DNA of 44,323 nucleotides from Phycisphaeraceae bacterium (GCA_002716625.1 PBAS01000065.1:1-44323); one strand, 5' to 3'; counted from the stretch's first letter, positions 34,403-43,134 are shown. Numbers and translations: made by a program. Notes: a model not told the origin generated them from the sequence alone.

Positions 34403-37036
34403 ATGCTAAGTCCGAATTTGGCGCGGATTCGTTCATTTGATGTGGTCCCCTCATTGCCTGAGCCACTCGATCCCTTACTTGAACTGGCACATAACTTGTG
34501 GTGGTCTTGGCAACCGGCAGCCGTTCAATTATTCAAACGTATTGATCCTGAACTGTGGCGGCGATCAGGACACAACCCCGTACAGATGTTGGGCAGCTGT
34601 CCACAAAACCGGCTAGAACAAATTGCCACTGACGACGGCTTTCTAACATCCATGCACCGTATTGCAACAAATCTGAAAATTCATATAGAACGCACAACAT
34701 GGTTGGCAAGCCTCCGCGATAACCCTGGCCCCTGCACGATCGCTTACTTTTGCGCGGAGTTTGGCTTAACCGAATGCCTACAAATATATTCGGGCGGGCT
34801 GGGATGCCTCGCCGGAGATCATCTCAAATCAGCCAGCGAGTTGGGGCTGCCATTAGTAGGCATCGGCTTGCTTTACCGCCATGGGTACTTCCAGCAGTAC
34901 CTTAATGCAGACGGATGGCAGCAGGAATACTATCCTGACTTGGACTGCGCCAACCTACCAATCAAGCCGGTCCGGGACGATGACGGGCGGCAAATTAAGG
35001 TCACAATCCCGTTGCCAGATCGAGAAGTCCATGTTGCCATCTGGAAGGTGCGTGTTGGGCGTATTGATCTTTATCTACTGGATACCAATGTCCCTGAGAA
35101 TGGGGAAGAAGACCGCAACATTACAGCTCATCTTTACGGCGGTGACATGGAAATGCGGATCAAGCAGGAGATTGTCCTGGGCGTAGGTGGCGTCCGCGCC
35201 CTTGCAGCGTGCGGCATCCATCCTGATATCTGCCATATGAATGAAGGCTACAGCGCATTCCTTGCTCTTGAACGAACACGGATGCTCATTGAAAAACATG
35301 ATCTCAGTTTCGATGAGGCACGTCAGCAAGCTGCAGCGTCCCACATTTTCACAACGCATACGCCTGTTCCAGCCGGAATTGATCGTTTCCCGCCAGAACT
35401 CGTTGAGCGATACCTTGGACACTACCAAGAAAGTCTACGGTTGGATATTGAGGGACTGCTCGCACTGGGTCGTGAAAACGTTTTTGCCAAAAACGAATTT
35501 TTCTCCATGGCCGTCCTGGCAATCCGCATGTCAGACTGGTCCAACGGAGTCAGCGCCCTTCATGGCCAAGTCAGTCGAAACATGTGGCAAAACATATGGC
35601 CCGGCATTCCAGAGCCGGAGATCCCTATTAGCCATGTCACCAATGGTGTACACGCCCGAAGCTGGATGAGTGGCGAGTTAATTAACCTAATAGACGGCTA
35701 CCTAGGTGCACGATGGCAGCACCAGCCGGCGGATGAATCGGGCTGGACAACCGTTCACGAGGTGCCGGACGAAGAACTGTGGCGGATTCATGAGCAAAAC
35801 CGACGCCGACTAATTATCTGGACTCGCCGTCAACTTCGCCAACATATGGAAGCGCGTGGTAACAATCCGGATCAACTCGCTACAGCTGCAGATGCACTCG
35901 ATCCCAACGCCTTAACCATCGGCTTTGCCCGGCGATTTGCAACGTACAAACGCGGTGACCTATTACTGGCTGATGCCGATCGCCTGCGTGCTCTACTCAA
36001 TAATGAACGGCGCCCAGTACAACTGCTCCTCGCCGGAAAAGCGCACCCCGCTGATTCTGCCGGCAAAGACATTATCCGCCAAATTGTGCAGTTTGCCCAA
36101 GAGCATGACATGATGCGCCGCATCGTATTTATTGAAAACTACAACATTAATGTGGCACGCTACCTTGTCCAGGGTTGCGATGTGTGGCTCAACACGCCAC
36201 GACGTGGCATGGAGGCGTCAGGAACAAGTGGTATGAAAGCCGCACTCAATGGTGTGCTCAATTGCTCCGTACTTGATGGTTGGTGGGACGAGGCATACGC
36301 TAGCGAGCTAGGCTGGGCAGTCGGTCGCGGTGAAACGTATGCCGACGTTGAATCACAGGATGCAATTGAGGCAAATGCTCTTTATGACTTGATTGAAAAG
36401 CAGATCATTCCACTTTTTTATCAACGTGATGAACAGGGAATACCACGCCAATGGGTGGGACGCATGAAAAAATGTATCGCCACCCTGACGCCAGAGTTCA
36501 ATACCAATCGGATGGTACGTCAATACACAGAGCAACTGTACTTACCTGCTTTACGCAGATCACGCATGTTGGGAAAGGATGATCTTTCCAAATCCATTGA
36601 ACTTGCGCATCAAAAGGACCGACTGCGTAGTGCATGGAACAAAATTTCCGTCGAGCAGGTTGATGCAGACACATCACGTCCCCTACGGGTTGGCGATGAA
36701 CTGAACCTGACGGTAACTGTTAGCCTTGCAGATATTGGTCCCGAAGAACTACGCGTCCAAATCTATGCGGGTGATCTTGACAACGATGGGCACATCCGAA
36801 ATGGCCAGGCAACTGATCTTACCCACCATCAAGATCTTGGTGCAGGACGTCATCAATTCCGTGGAATAATTAATACCGACCGTAGTGGTCGACATGGCTA
36901 TGCGGTGCGCATCATACCCGGCGGGCCAATTTTTCGAGATATTACCGAACCCGGCTTGATCCACTGGGACAGCCTGAGCCCATCTGTGGCAGCGGCCAGC
37001 CATTCTGCTCACATGACGGCTGCCGGTTCGGTTTAG
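34403..37036 (+). CDS. glgP: Alpha-glucan (glycogen/maltodextrin) phosphorylase, GT35
   Basis: An 877-residue alpha-glucan phosphorylase, which releases glucose 1-phosphate from alpha-1,4-glucans. It begins with the DUF3417 N-terminal helix region typical of the long bacterial/archaeal type (LPEPLDPLLELAHNLWWSW). Then come SGGLGCLAGDHLKSASELG, THTPVPAGIDRFP, GFARRFATYKR, and the PLP-lysine segment EASGTSGMKAALNG. A beta-rich C-terminal extension (about 740-870) closes it. The ATG at 34403 has GGGA seven bases upstream; a TTG two codons earlier is less likely. Its product feeds glycolysis and, after phosphoglucomutase, the Zwf pathway. Confidence 0.95.
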   Translation: MLSPNLARIRSFDVVPSLPEPLDPLLELAHNLWWSWQPAAVQLFKRIDPELWRRSGHNPVQMLGSCPQNRLEQIATDDGFLTSMHRIATNLKIHIERTTWLASLRDNPGPCTIAYFCAEFGLTECLQIYSGGLGCLAGDHLKSASELGLPLVGIGLLYRHGYFQQYLNADGWQQEYYPDLDCANLPIKPVRDDDGRQIKVTIPLPDREVHVAIWKVRVGRIDLYLLDTNVPENGEEDRNITAHLYGGDMEMRIKQEIVLGVGGVRALAACGIHPDICHMNEGYSAFLALERTRMLIEKHDLSFDEARQQAAASHIFTTHTPVPAGIDRFPPELVERYLGHYQESLRLDIEGLLALGRENVFAKNEFFSMAVLAIRMSDWSNGVSALHGQVSRNMWQNIWPGIPEPEIPISHVTNGVHARSWMSGELINLIDGYLGARWQHQPADESGWTTVHEVPDEELWRIHEQNRRRLIIWTRRQLRQHMEARGNNPDQLATAADALDPNALTIGFARRFATYKRGDLLLADADRLRALLNNERRPVQLLLAGKAHPADSAGKDIIRQIVQFAQEHDMMRRIVFIENYNINVARYLVQGCDVWLNTPRRGMEASGTSGMKAALNGVLNCSVLDGWWDEAYASELGWAVGRGETYADVESQDAIEANALYDLIEKQIIPLFYQRDEQGIPRQWVGRMKKCIATLTPEFNTNRMVRQYTEQLYLPALRRSRMLGKDDLSKSIELAHQKDRLRSAWNKISVEQVDADTSRPLRVGDELNLTVTVSLADIGPEELRVQIYAGDLDNDGHIRNGQATDLTHHQDLGAGRHQFRGIINTDRSGRHGYAVRIIPGGPIFRDITEPGLIHWDSLSPSVAAASHSAHMTAAGSV

Positions 37037-37061
37037 TCACAAACCATATTAAAGTCCAATT

Positions 37062-37077
37062 ACCCCTGATTTGGGGT
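37062..37077. terminator. Weak terminator-like hairpin after glgP
   Basis: ACCCC, a 6-base loop, and GGGGT form a 5-base perfect stem 26 bases after the glgP stop, followed by TTAG rather than a T-run. It is a weak intrinsic terminator candidate between glgP and thiL. Confidence 0.3.
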
Positions 37078-37117
37078 TTAGTGATTCAAATTCCAGTCGT
37101 GCCATAGAATATGCAAC

Positions 37118-38083
37118 ATGCACGAATCAATATTACTTGAGCACATCTATGCAACCAACGCGTTACTTGGGAAGCAGGTTACCATACCACCGGGAGATGA
37201 TATGGGAGCCATCCAGATCGGTGGCGAAGAGGTTCTAATCACGGTCGACCAACTTCTTGATGGCGTCCATTTCCAACTATCTAAAGATCCAATTGAAAAA
37301 ATCGCAAAAAAAGCAATCACTCGAAATCTTTCCGATGTTGCAGCGATGGGTGGGCTACCTGTTGCTGCGGTCGCTGCTGGATGTATCCCCCACAACTTTA
37401 GACAAGAGCAAGCAGAAATCCTATTCGATACCATGCGCAACACGGCAGAAAAATACCAATGCCCCCTTATTGGGGGTGATATTGCCACGGGGGACCAGCC
37501 ACTTAACATAAGTGTAACTGTTATGGCAACGATGCAGGGTATTCCACCAATGTTGCGATGTGGGGCACAGATCGGGGATATGATCTGCGTGACCGGTCAA
37601 CTTGGAGGAAGTCAACATTCGCTTGATGGTTACACCCATCACCTTGACTTCGAACCCCGGTTGCAGGTGGCACGGATGTTGGCTACTCATCACCAGCATC
37701 GTCCAAATTGCATGATTGACCTGAGTGACGGGCTAGCATCAGATCTTGCACACCTGTGTCGAGCTGCATCTCTCTCAGCCACGGTAGATGAAAAATTGCT
37801 ACCATTCAGTAAAACAACTGCTCTACTAGCAGATCAAGGTGATCATCCTAAATGGAAACACGCGGTAAGCGATGGAGAAGATTATGAATTGTGTTTCACA
37901 ATGACTCCATCACATGCCGAGGGACTCATTGCAAATGGCATTGATGGTGTACCCGTAACATGCATCGGCATGATGGAACCCTATCGAGGGGAATCTATTG
38001 TCCGTATCCGCCTACCCGACAAAACTTACAAGGACATCACAGATCTTGGATGGCAACATATTGGACAATCAGAACCTTCCTGA
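37118..38083 (+). CDS. thiL: Thiamine-monophosphate kinase
   Basis: A 321-residue ThiL, which phosphorylates thiamine monophosphate to the active cofactor thiamine diphosphate with ATP. Family features are PPGDDMGAI, TVDQLLDGVHF, the metal/ATP-binding segments KAITRNLSDVAAMGG and GGDIATGDQPLNISVT, MIDLSDGLASDLAHLC, and SDGEDYELCFT. Length is normal. It starts at ATG 37118 without a strong ribosome binding site. It overlaps tsaE and so heads a thiL-tsaE-yacG operon. The transketolase upstream uses the cofactor this enzyme makes. Confidence 0.95.
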   Translation: MHESILLEHIYATNALLGKQVTIPPGDDMGAIQIGGEEVLITVDQLLDGVHFQLSKDPIEKIAKKAITRNLSDVAAMGGLPVAAVAAGCIPHNFRQEQAEILFDTMRNTAEKYQCPLIGGDIATGDQPLNISVTVMATMQGIPPMLRCGAQIGDMICVTGQLGGSQHSLDGYTHHLDFEPRLQVARMLATHHQHRPNCMIDLSDGLASDLAHLCRAASLSATVDEKLLPFSKTTALLADQGDHPKWKHAVSDGEDYELCFTMTPSHAEGLIANGIDGVPVTCIGMMEPYRGESIVRIRLPDKTYKDITDLGWQHIGQSEPS

Positions 38084-38603
38084 TATTGGTATCACGGAAT
38101 GGTGTGGCGTGACTAATTCCGTCGAGCAAACCGAGATGATTGCTGCAACAATTGCACGCATGGCCCATAAAGGGGACGTCGTTGGCCTAGTCGGTGAACT
38201 GGGGGCAGGCAAAACGCAGTTTGTCCGCGGCCTGGCCTTGGGGTTGGGAATTAATCCCTCCTGCATATCCAGTCCCACATTCGTCATTCACCATGAGTAT
38301 GAAAATGCGGATGATCGACCCGTTCTTGTCCATATTGATGCTTATCGACTTCAGGGCCCAGATGAATTGGAATCAATAGGCTGGCAACCAGAAGGTGGAG
38401 AACTTGCCGCCGACGCTGTGGTAGCTATCGAATGGGCTGATCGTGTCGCCAGCCTGCTTGGTAATAGTACACTTCAAGTTGATCTTGAGCACGTTGCCGA
38501 ACAAACACGCCGAATTAAAATTACGGCAAAAGGTTATTGGCAATCACGCATGGAATCATTATCTGAGGCATTAACTGTCTACAAGGAAGTTTCACAACAG
38601 TGA
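38061..38603 (+). CDS. tsaE: tRNA t6A biosynthesis ATPase TsaE
   Basis: A small ATPase that works with TsaB and TsaD to form N6-threonylcarbamoyladenosine at position 37 of ANN-decoding tRNAs. Hallmarks are the P-loop GELGAGKTQFVRGLALGLG, the switch-like SSPTFVIHHEY, the HIDAYRL segment and VAIEWADR. The start is uncertain: TTG 38061 (180 residues, GGATGG about 7 bases upstream, overlapping thiL by 23 bases), or GTG 38109 (164 residues, closer to family length). Open frame continues further up inside thiL but reads poorly. It ends with a 4-base overlap onto yacG. TsaB and TsaD are not in the window. Confidence 0.9.
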   Translation: MDNQNLPDIGITEWCGVTNSVEQTEMIAATIARMAHKGDVVGLVGELGAGKTQFVRGLALGLGINPSCISSPTFVIHHEYENADDRPVLVHIDAYRLQGPDELESIGWQPEGGELAADAVVAIEWADRVASLLGNSTLQVDLEHVAEQTRRIKITAKGYWQSRMESLSEALTVYKEVSQQ

Positions 38604-38788
38604 CTGACAAGACGGCTCAGAGATTAAATCCCAGATGCCCAATCTGCCAACAGTATATTGTGAACAACGTATCATCATTACCTTTCTGTAGTGATCGCTG
38701 CAAACTGATTGATCTAGGTAAATGGCTTAAAGGTGATTACGCGATCAGCCGCCCCATTGAGCAAAGTGATCTGGAACAGTCTGATTAA
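38600..38788 (+). CDS. yacG: YacG family zinc protein (DNA gyrase inhibitor)
   Basis: A 62-residue YacG. It has the four zinc-binding cysteines in CPIC and CSDRC and the diagnostic IDLGKWLKGDYAI. E. coli YacG binds one zinc and inhibits DNA gyrase by binding GyrB. The GTG start overlaps the tsaE stop by 4 bases (GTGA), indicating translational coupling. Size is typical. Confidence 0.93.
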   Translation: MTDKTAQRLNPRCPICQQYIVNNVSSLPFCSDRCKLIDLGKWLKGDYAISRPIEQSDLEQSD

Positions 38789-38811
38789 TTTCCATATCGA
38801 ATTTCCAAAGA

Positions 38812-39318
38812 CTACCGTAAAACTTCGTTACCACTACTTTCATCGTCTTCGGCTGCCTGGGATTTCGGGCTAACCCCATACATGATCAAGCGATGGCTAA
38901 CCGGCTCAAAGCCGTGATCGCTGCAAATCTTTCTAGTAAATTCATCAATTTCGGGGGCTGCAACTGCAAATATTTCATTCGTATCGATACAAACAAGATA
39001 GCTCTGGGGGTCCTGGCCAATACTTAATTGGTAGTGCGATTGCTTGGCATCAATCAAAACCTGCCGAATGATGTTCGCGTGACGTAGATGTTTTAACGTC
39101 CGATAGATCGTAGGCCGACTAACACTGTGACCTACATCACGCATTTCAGTGAGTAGTTGATCTGCTTCGAACACACTGGACTTTGACAAAACTGCATTAA
39201 GTATCTTAGCCCTCTCACTGGTAAATTTCAGCCCCTGTTGCTTAAGAAATCTCCGGAAGACTGCGCAAGCCGGCTCGATAAGCGGTTCATCTGAGGATTT
39301 CTGTGCGGGATCTGCCAT
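38812..39318 (-). CDS. Fur-family regulator lacking most metal ligands
   Basis: A 168-residue member of the Fur superfamily of metal- or peroxide-sensing repressors. The N-terminal winged-helix domain is well kept (GLKFTSERAKILNAVL, then HSVSRPTIYRTLKHLRHANII). The C-terminal dimerisation and metal domain has the right strand pattern, but the HHDHLICxxCG block reads QSYLVCIDTN. The histidines and the second cysteine are gone, and only one Cys, the Glu of PEIDE and the His of SHRLIMYG remain. It also lacks the C-terminal Cys-rich tail. It may bind DNA without classical Fe/Zn sensing. It starts at ATG 39318, 10 bases downstream of a perfect palindrome, and faces yacG. Confidence 0.85.
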   Translation of the reverse strand: MADPAQKSSDEPLIEPACAVFRRFLKQQGLKFTSERAKILNAVLSKSSVFEADQLLTEMRDVGHSVSRPTIYRTLKHLRHANIIRQVLIDAKQSHYQLSIGQDPQSYLVCIDTNEIFAVAAPEIDEFTRKICSDHGFEPVSHRLIMYGVSPKSQAAEDDESSGNEVLR

Positions 39319-39328
39319 TTATCCTATT

Positions 39329-39344
39329 CTACAGTGATCTGTAG
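39329..39344. promoter_or_regulatory. Perfect palindrome in front of the Fur-like gene, candidate operator
   Basis: CTACAGTGATCTGTAG is a perfect inverted repeat with 6-base arms and a 4-base centre. It is 10 bases upstream of the Fur-like start codon and 83 bases from the divergent hom start. Size and position fit an autoregulatory operator. It does not match the E. coli Fur box. Confidence 0.45.
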
Positions 39345-39368
39345 CCGATGTGACTACTAGTGCCAGCC

Positions 39369-39396
39369 TGCTCAGCCAGGCGAACTGGCCTGAGCA
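39369..39396 (+). promoter_or_regulatory. Strong hairpin in the hom leader, with competing pairings
   Basis: TGCTCAGCCAG (39369-39379) pairs with CTGGCCTGAGCA (39385-39396) apart from one bulged base, with loop GCGAA. Within it, GCCTG (39366-39370) can instead pair with CAGGC (39377-39381), and TGGCC can pair with the GGCCA just downstream. The structures exclude each other. The element ends 31 bases before the hom GTG. Confidence 0.45.
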
Positions 39397-39427
39397 TCGG
39401 CCAACTTGGTAACGGAGTACTAATATC

Positions 39428-40750
39428 GTGACATCAAACAGCATTGGAATTGGCATGATCGGATGCGGCACCGTAGGCCAAGGTGTGGCGCAGATACTCA
39501 GCCAACAGAAAACCCTCTACACCCGTCGTCTGGGAACTGAACTGGCATTACAACGCATCCTTGTACGTGACGCCAAACGAACACAGCAGTGTAGTAAAAT
39601 TGACCCTTCTATCGTAACCACAAATCCTGATGAGTTCTTCACCACACCAAATATAGGCATTATTATCGAGGTCGCTGGCGGCCGCGGTCTCATAAGTCAA
39701 TATGTTCGAAGAGCATTATCTGATGGTAAACATGTCGTAACTGCAAATAAAAGTTTGCTGGCCGCCGAAGGAAGCGAACTGTTTTCACTGGCACACGAGA
39801 ACCGCGTATCCATTGCCTTTGAAGCTTCTTGTGGTGGTGGCATCCCTATCATCACAGCACTGCAATTCGGCCTTATGGCCAACAAGATTAATGCCATGTA
39901 CGGCATCCTTAATGGGACATGCAACTATATTCTCACCGAGATGACCCAGTCAGGTAAATGCTATAGTGAAGCCCTAAGTGAAGCACAAGAACACGGATTT
40001 GCAGAGGCCGACCCCACACTTGACGTCTCAGGACAAGATGCAGCAGAAAAACTTGCGATCCTTTCTTCCCTAGCATTCGGGATACAGGCGACCAGTGCGC
40101 ATGTTCAGTCTGAAGGAATCGACCAACTTAATCTCACCGATATCAAGTTTGGATCCGAACTAGGTTATGATATTAAGCTACTAGCCATCGCTGAACGGAA
40201 TAACAAGTCAGATGATCATGTGAGCCTGCGCGTTCACCCATGCTTTGTTCATACTGAAATCCCACTGGCCCAAGTTCACGGCCCGTTTAATGCACTCAGT
40301 GTTTATGGTCACGCCACTGGCCAGACGCTTTACTATGGCCGGGGAGCTGGACAAATGCCAACGGCAAGTGCCGTGGTTAGTGATGTGATTAATATTGCGA
40401 GTGGTTGGTATCCACATGCATTTGGTGAACTTAAACTCTGGTCAAACGACCATGGAAAAAACAATTGGGTTAACCCGGACGACCTCCCAAGCAGGTTTTA
40501 TCTGCGAATTAGCGCTCGGGATACACCCGGTGTCGTCGCCAAGGTAGGTACCATCCTTGGTGATGCGGGCATCAGTGTTTCGGCACTGCTTCAGCATGAG
40601 GTTGATGCAGATAAGTTCGTTCCGGTGGTCATCACAACACATAGCGCCCGACAAGGCGCCATGAACAAGGCTCTTGCCGAGATCGGAAGACTTGAGGTGA
40701 TTAACGGACAACCTGTGTGTATTCGTATCGTTGACCTACCGCACGATTAA
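39428..40750 (+). CDS. hom: Homoserine dehydrogenase with C-terminal ACT domain
   Basis: A 440-residue enzyme that reduces aspartate semialdehyde to homoserine with NAD(P)H, the branch to threonine and methionine. The NAD-binding loop is IGMIGCGTVGQGVAQ. The catalytic region has VTANKSLLA, GTCNYILTEM, the FAEADPTLDVSGQDAAEKL signature in shorter blocks, and the active-site lysine in DIKLLAIAE. An ACT domain (about 360-435, RISARDTPGVVAKVGTILGDAGISV) suggests feedback by threonine. The start is GTG 39428 with GGAG 10 bases upstream. It diverges from the Fur-like gene and faces a pseudo-receiver gene 14 bases away. Confidence 0.96.
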   Translation: MTSNSIGIGMIGCGTVGQGVAQILSQQKTLYTRRLGTELALQRILVRDAKRTQQCSKIDPSIVTTNPDEFFTTPNIGIIIEVAGGRGLISQYVRRALSDGKHVVTANKSLLAAEGSELFSLAHENRVSIAFEASCGGGIPIITALQFGLMANKINAMYGILNGTCNYILTEMTQSGKCYSEALSEAQEHGFAEADPTLDVSGQDAAEKLAILSSLAFGIQATSAHVQSEGIDQLNLTDIKFGSELGYDIKLLAIAERNNKSDDHVSLRVHPCFVHTEIPLAQVHGPFNALSVYGHATGQTLYYGRGAGQMPTASAVVSDVINIASGWYPHAFGELKLWSNDHGKNNWVNPDDLPSRFYLRISARDTPGVVAKVGTILGDAGISVSALLQHEVDADKFVPVVITTHSARQGAMNKALAEIGRLEVINGQPVCIRIVDLPHD

Positions 40751-40764
40751 CTACCCAAAACTTA

Positions 40765-41133
40765 TTACAATACAAGTTGCATCAGGATATCCGGCAGATT
40801 CTCCGTGAATGCACTGCGGGCCATTACAAAATCGGCGCCGTGTTTTTGAGCATTCTCAAGCAACTCCGTAGCAACATGCGAACCAAAGGCCACCACTTTG
40901 GGAGAGGGATTTCTGGACTTGGCTTGTGCAATGAGTTCAATGGCTCTATCGCCCAAATCCAGATCCACCAACAACCCTGTGACTGGTTCGTTAAGTTTTC
41001 CGTCATCTACCTGATCGAGGCGGGCAGCCAGAGCTTTGTGATCACGAGTTGGACGACTGGACACCCCTAAGGATTCTGCAGTCGATCGGATTTTTGTTGC
41101 GAAGATTAAATCAGTACAGCTATAAACAATCAT
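40765..41133 (-). CDS. Pseudo-receiver (response-regulator-like) protein
   Basis: A 122-residue single-domain protein with the alternating strand-helix pattern of a CheY-like receiver (MIVYSCTDLIFATKIRSTAE, TGLLVDLDLGDRAIELIAQA, KVVAFGSHV, GADFVMARSAF). A possible acceptor Asp is in LLVDLDL. The N-terminal acidic pair and the conserved strand-5 lysine are missing, so it is probably a non-phosphorylated pseudo-receiver acting through binding. It lies 9 bases after nadD and should be co-transcribed with it. Role unknown. Confidence 0.75.
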   Translation of the reverse strand: MIVYSCTDLIFATKIRSTAESLGVSSRPTRDHKALAARLDQVDDGKLNEPVTGLLVDLDLGDRAIELIAQAKSRNPSPKVVAFGSHVATELLENAQKHGADFVMARSAFTENLPDILMQLVL

Positions 41134-41142
41134 GACATAATC

Positions 41143-41787
41143 TTAACAACTTTGATACAGACCATGATCCCCAATGTACTTTTCCACTGCGGGTGGAACC
41201 AACCCTGTAATAGATTGCTTCTGGGCACAACGCTGGCGGATCTGTGTTGAACTGGTTGACAGAGTCGGCACATCAATAAAATATCGTTGCCATTGCTCTT
41301 TATCCAGTTGTGCTGGTAGCGACGCAAGCAACGACGTCTGTGTTTCCGGTGGCCTAAGCATGATGATTGGCGCCGCCATTTTTATCAACCGTTGCCATGC
41401 ATACCACTTGTGAAATTGATGCACTTGATCAGCACCAATAAGAAAACGAATTTCTGGCTTCTCACCCACTTGCTGACGCATCCGCTCAATGGTATCAACC
41501 GTGTAGCTTGGACCATATAAAGAGCTATCTTGTGCACGATCCAATTCATCCGTCCAGATTACCGCATGAGGCGCATCGGCAAGCGCTAACCTAAGCATTT
41601 CCAAACGGTGTTCAGCAGAAGCCGTCGGCCCTTCTGGTTTAAGTGGCTGGCTAGCAACAGGTACATAAGCAACCACCTGAGCTCGGATTGCACGCAGGAC
41701 CATTGCAGGCAGCTGAACATGTGCTATCTGGGGCGGGTCAAAGCTCCCACCAAAGACAATAATTTTCTTGTACGCTTTAAGATCCAT
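41143..41787 (-). CDS. nadD: Nicotinate-nucleotide adenylyltransferase
   Basis: A 214-residue NadD-type nucleotidyltransferase, which adenylates nicotinate mononucleotide to deamido-NAD in NAD synthesis. It has VFGGSFDPP at the N terminus, the FLIGADQVHQFHKWY segment typical of the family, and the C-terminal STSSTQIRQR (the ISSTxIR motif). The HxGH motif reads QIAH: Gln replaces the first His and Ala the Gly. The codon is CAG, one base from His. It is otherwise complete. The start is ATG 41787. It is followed by the pseudo-receiver gene. Confidence 0.88.
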   Translation of the reverse strand: MDLKAYKKIIVFGGSFDPPQIAHVQLPAMVLRAIRAQVVAYVPVASQPLKPEGPTASAEHRLEMLRLALADAPHAVIWTDELDRAQDSSLYGPSYTVDTIERMRQQVGEKPEIRFLIGADQVHQFHKWYAWQRLIKMAAPIIMLRPPETQTSLLASLPAQLDKEQWQRYFIDVPTLSTSSTQIRQRCAQKQSITGLVPPAVEKYIGDHGLYQSC

Positions 41788-41855
41788 CAGTCCCCAGGTT
41801 GCAGTTTTACTGTTTACTGAACCTCAGTGGTTTGATAAACACTCAACCACACCGC

Positions 41856-41900
41856 GATGGTCTACATACATAAACCATCAGGGATGTACTTCGCAAGTAC
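41856..41900. other. Two adjacent inverted repeats between the hydroxyacid dehydrogenase gene and nadD
   Basis: GATGGT (41856-41861) pairs with ACCATC (41874-41879), and GTACTT (41886-41891) pairs with AAGTAC (41895-41900) across a 3-base loop. Both are perfect. There is no T-run, so they are either a weak 3' end of the upstream gene or regulatory sites for nadD. Nothing else is recognised in this 240-base gap. Confidence 0.35.
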
Positions 41901-42027
41901 CTGCCAGATTGTGACTTTGCCTCAAACACGCCAACGAAACCAGACCGGTATGACGCGGCTAATCCCTACAAGACCGTTTTGACAAGAATGACCATCCAAG
42001 CAACATCCACCCACTGTCAAGAAGTTG

Positions 42028-42996
42028 CTACTGCACAGTATTCACCGGATCACCCGCTATAAATGCCTTAAGATTATCCACAGCAATACCCATCAACCGC
42101 TGGCGGGCTTCCTTGGCGTACCAGGACAGGTGTGGTGTCACGATACAGTTGGGTGCACCAATAAGTGGATTGCCATCTGGTGGCGGTTCTTCGTCAAGCA
42201 CATCCACTGCTGCACCCGCAATTTGACCAGCCCGTAACGCATCGGCTAACTCCTGATTGTCCATCAAGGGACCACGACTGGTATTGATCAGGATTGCATT
42301 AGATTTCATCATCTCCAGGCGTTGCTTATTAATGAGTCGATCCGTCTTGGGGGTTAAAGGGCAATGCAGGCTGATCACATCCGCCTGCTGAAACACTGCA
42401 TCCATATCCACCATTTCCACCTGCAACTTATCAAGAACCGATTGGTCAGGCGGATACTCATCATGGGCAATCAAACGCATCCCCATTGCTCCGGCAATTT
42501 TGGCAAATGCCCGACCAATACGTCCAATGCCAATGACGCCAAGAACCTTTCCCGTCAGTTCGCTAATTGGAGCCAAGGCAAAACACCAGTCGATGCTCTT
42601 TGTCCACTTACCCGCCTTGACTGCTTCATTATGGATGCCTATTTGACGAACCGATTCAAGCATCAAGGCTGTTGCATGTTGCGCAACTGAGTCCGTACCA
42701 TAAGTTGGCACATTTGTCACGATAATCCCGCGCTTGGCTGCAGCCTCTGTATCGATAATGTTGTATCCGGTTGCCAAGACGCCGATGTATTTGAGCTGTG
42801 GCAGTTGAGCAATCTCTACCCTGCCCAACTCCACTTTGTTGGTCATCACATACGGGCAATTCTGCGCACGCACCACGGCCTGCGCTGGCGGAGTCCGTTC
42901 ATATACCGTCAAATCACCAAGCTGCTCAAATCCCTGCCAAGTGATATCGCCCGGATTAAGCGTATAACCATCGAGTACGACAATCTTATCTGCCAT
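42028..42996 (-). CDS. D-2-hydroxyacid dehydrogenase (glycerate dehydrogenase/hydroxypyruvate reductase-like)
   Basis: A 322-residue NAD(P)-dependent D-isomer-specific 2-hydroxyacid dehydrogenase. The Rossmann signature is GKVLGVIGIGRIGRAFAKIAG, followed by NTSRGPLMDNQELADAL with the catalytic Arg, DVLDEEPP with the Glu, and PNCIVTPHLSW with the catalytic His. The opening LDGYTLNPGDITW and TVYERTP resemble the hydroxypyruvate reductase/glycerate dehydrogenase group, so reduction of hydroxypyruvate or glyoxylate is likely but unproven. The ATG at 42996 is fixed by AAGGAG nine bases upstream, ruling out a start eight codons earlier. It is divergent from the unknown gene at 43135. Confidence 0.92.
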   Translation of the reverse strand: MADKIVVLDGYTLNPGDITWQGFEQLGDLTVYERTPPAQAVVRAQNCPYVMTNKVELGRVEIAQLPQLKYIGVLATGYNIIDTEAAAKRGIIVTNVPTYGTDSVAQHATALMLESVRQIGIHNEAVKAGKWTKSIDWCFALAPISELTGKVLGVIGIGRIGRAFAKIAGAMGMRLIAHDEYPPDQSVLDKLQVEMVDMDAVFQQADVISLHCPLTPKTDRLINKQRLEMMKSNAILINTSRGPLMDNQELADALRAGQIAGAAVDVLDEEPPPDGNPLIGAPNCIVTPHLSWYAKEARQRLMGIAVDNLKAFIAGDPVNTVQ

Positions 42997-43134
42997 AGGT
43001 GATGTCTCCTTGATCGTCAATCACAAGATCCAAGATTTGAAATAGTACCAGAAAATATTAGAACGAGGTAGCCGCATTATTGTTTTAATCATTTCCCGAT
43101 TTCACCCCCATCCTGATCGGCGTATGATGTACCG

